A stretch of 6,005 nucleotides of DNA from an uncultured Clostridia bacterium (lineage in GTDB: Bacteria > Bacillota > Clostridia > Oscillospirales > Ruminococcaceae). Location: contig CALLQQ010000090.1 of assembly GCA_938014915.1 (NCBI GenBank), positions 1-6,005 on the forward strand. Direction: 5' to 3'. Each line of letters opens with the position of its first letter. Positions within the stretch are counted from its first letter, which is position 1. Below are positions 5,316 through 6,005 of this stretch, piece by piece. The position numbers were made by a program, and so were the translations under genes. The notes beneath the pieces are model-generated. The model worked only from the letters and a program-made list of their open reading frames with translations, ran no database searches and had not been told where the DNA came from.

Positions 5316-6005
5316 ATGGGTGTTTTTCGATTTGAATTAAAGCAATACAAAAACTCAATTATAATATGGGCGTTGTCCTTATCGTTGGCGATTATGTTTC
5401 TTCTTCCAATGTTCAGCGGAATGCTGACGGAAGATAAATCGTCAGTCGTGAGTTCACTTCAAGACAACCCTATGATGGAAGCAATGGGGATTAGTGCGGA
5501 AAATTTTTTCAGCCCGCTCGGAATGTATGCTTTTTTGAGTAGCTTCCTAATGCTCGCCGCTAGTATTCATGCTATCAATCTCGGTCTGTCGATTATAACC
5601 AAAGAGCATATGCAAAATACCGCTGATTTCTTAATGACAAAGCCATATAGCAGGAAGCAGATATTTCTTTCAAAGATGGCGGCAGCTTTATGTGCGATAT
5701 TCATTATAGCCATTGCATATTGCATTGGTGGATTTGTGGCAATGTTAATCGTAACAGGTGGTGGTTTTGATTATACTATATTCACACTTTTATCACTTGT
5801 ATTTCCTCTTTTGCAAGTTCTTTTTCTACTGATCGGCGTTCTAATCGGCGTAATTATTTCAAGGGTTGGCTCTACATTGCCGCTTGCGCTGGGGGTTGCT
5901 TTTGGACTTTATGTTACAGGGCTGTTTTCAAATGTCGTTAATAGTGATATTGCAAGGCGGTTTTCACCGTTCCGATATTTTAACAGCAACTATATTATGG
6001 AAAAT
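5316..6005 (+). CDS. ABC-2-type transporter permease (3' end outside window)
   Basis: The frame opens at ATG 5316, 5 nt after a GGAGGTGA that is a full match to the anti-SD sequence, and runs open to the window edge, giving 230 residues. The N-terminus MGVFRFELKQYKNSIIIWAL is typical: a short amphipathic stretch, then the first membrane segment at about 15-33. Further hydrophobic segments lie near 69-94, 121-146, 154-182 and 187-205. A soluble loop at 35-65 follows the first. The motif TADFLMTKPYSRKQIFLSK at 102-120, on the cytoplasmic side between membrane segments 2 and 3, is characteristic of ABC-2 permeases of the BcrB/NosY-like kind (ABC2_membrane family) and probably contacts the ATPase. 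A sixth segment is expected beyond the edge. It forms the transmembrane path for the ATPase encoded just upstream. The substrate is unknown. Confidence 0.9.
   Translation, partial: MGVFRFELKQYKNSIIIWALSLSLAIMFLLPMFSGMLTEDKSSVVSSLQDNPMMEAMGISAENFFSPLGMYAFLSSFLMLAASIHAINLGLSIITKEHMQNTADFLMTKPYSRKQIFLSKMAAALCAIFIIAIAYCIGGFVAMLIVTGGGFDYTIFTLLSLVFPLLQVLFLLIGVLIGVIISRVGSTLPLALGVAFGLYVTGLFSNVVNSDIARRFSPFRYFNSNYIMEN

Overview
The window looks like part of a mobile element in a low-GC Firmicute, most likely a clostridial anaerobe. Reasons: the DNA is AT-rich, Shine-Dalgarno (SD) sequences are strong and purine-rich, TTG is used as a start codon with good SDs, and the proteins resemble families typical of clostridial conjugative or mobilisable elements. 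No integrase, attachment site, rRNA or tRNA is visible, so the element type and its ends cannot be fixed.

Left part (1-2786, + strand) is a transfer module. It holds the C-terminal part of an unrecognised, charged and mostly helical protein that enters from the left edge. Next comes a complete VirD4/TraG-type coupling ATPase of 604 residues. The third gene encodes a small 88-residue winged-helix protein, and its SD overlaps the coupling-protein stop codon. The three genes read as one operon. The coupling protein would carry relaxase-bound DNA to a type IV secretion channel. No channel gene is present here, so this may be a mobilisable element that borrows a channel, or an integrative conjugative element whose other genes lie elsewhere or were lost.

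Middle part (2787-3767) is a boundary zone. It contains a hairpin, a very strong SD leading to a 20-codon stub, about 130 bp of featureless AT-rich DNA, and a minus-strand XRE-type repressor gene with its own terminator. A 336-bp AT-rich spacer follows. Its left side carries repeated operator-like motifs. Its right side carries a well-formed promoter flanked by two copies of a near-palindrome.

Right part (3768-6005, + strand) is a regulated export cassette: a TetR-family repressor, an ABC transporter ATPase and an ABC-2-type permease cut by the right edge. The close spacing suggests one operon started from the operator-flanked promoter, so the TetR protein probably represses itself and the transporter. 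The likely role is export of, or resistance to, a toxic compound or peptide; the substrate cannot be read from the sequence. The parts belong to known families. The least explained are the left-edge protein, the 20-codon stub with its hairpin, and the exact control logic of the two regulators.
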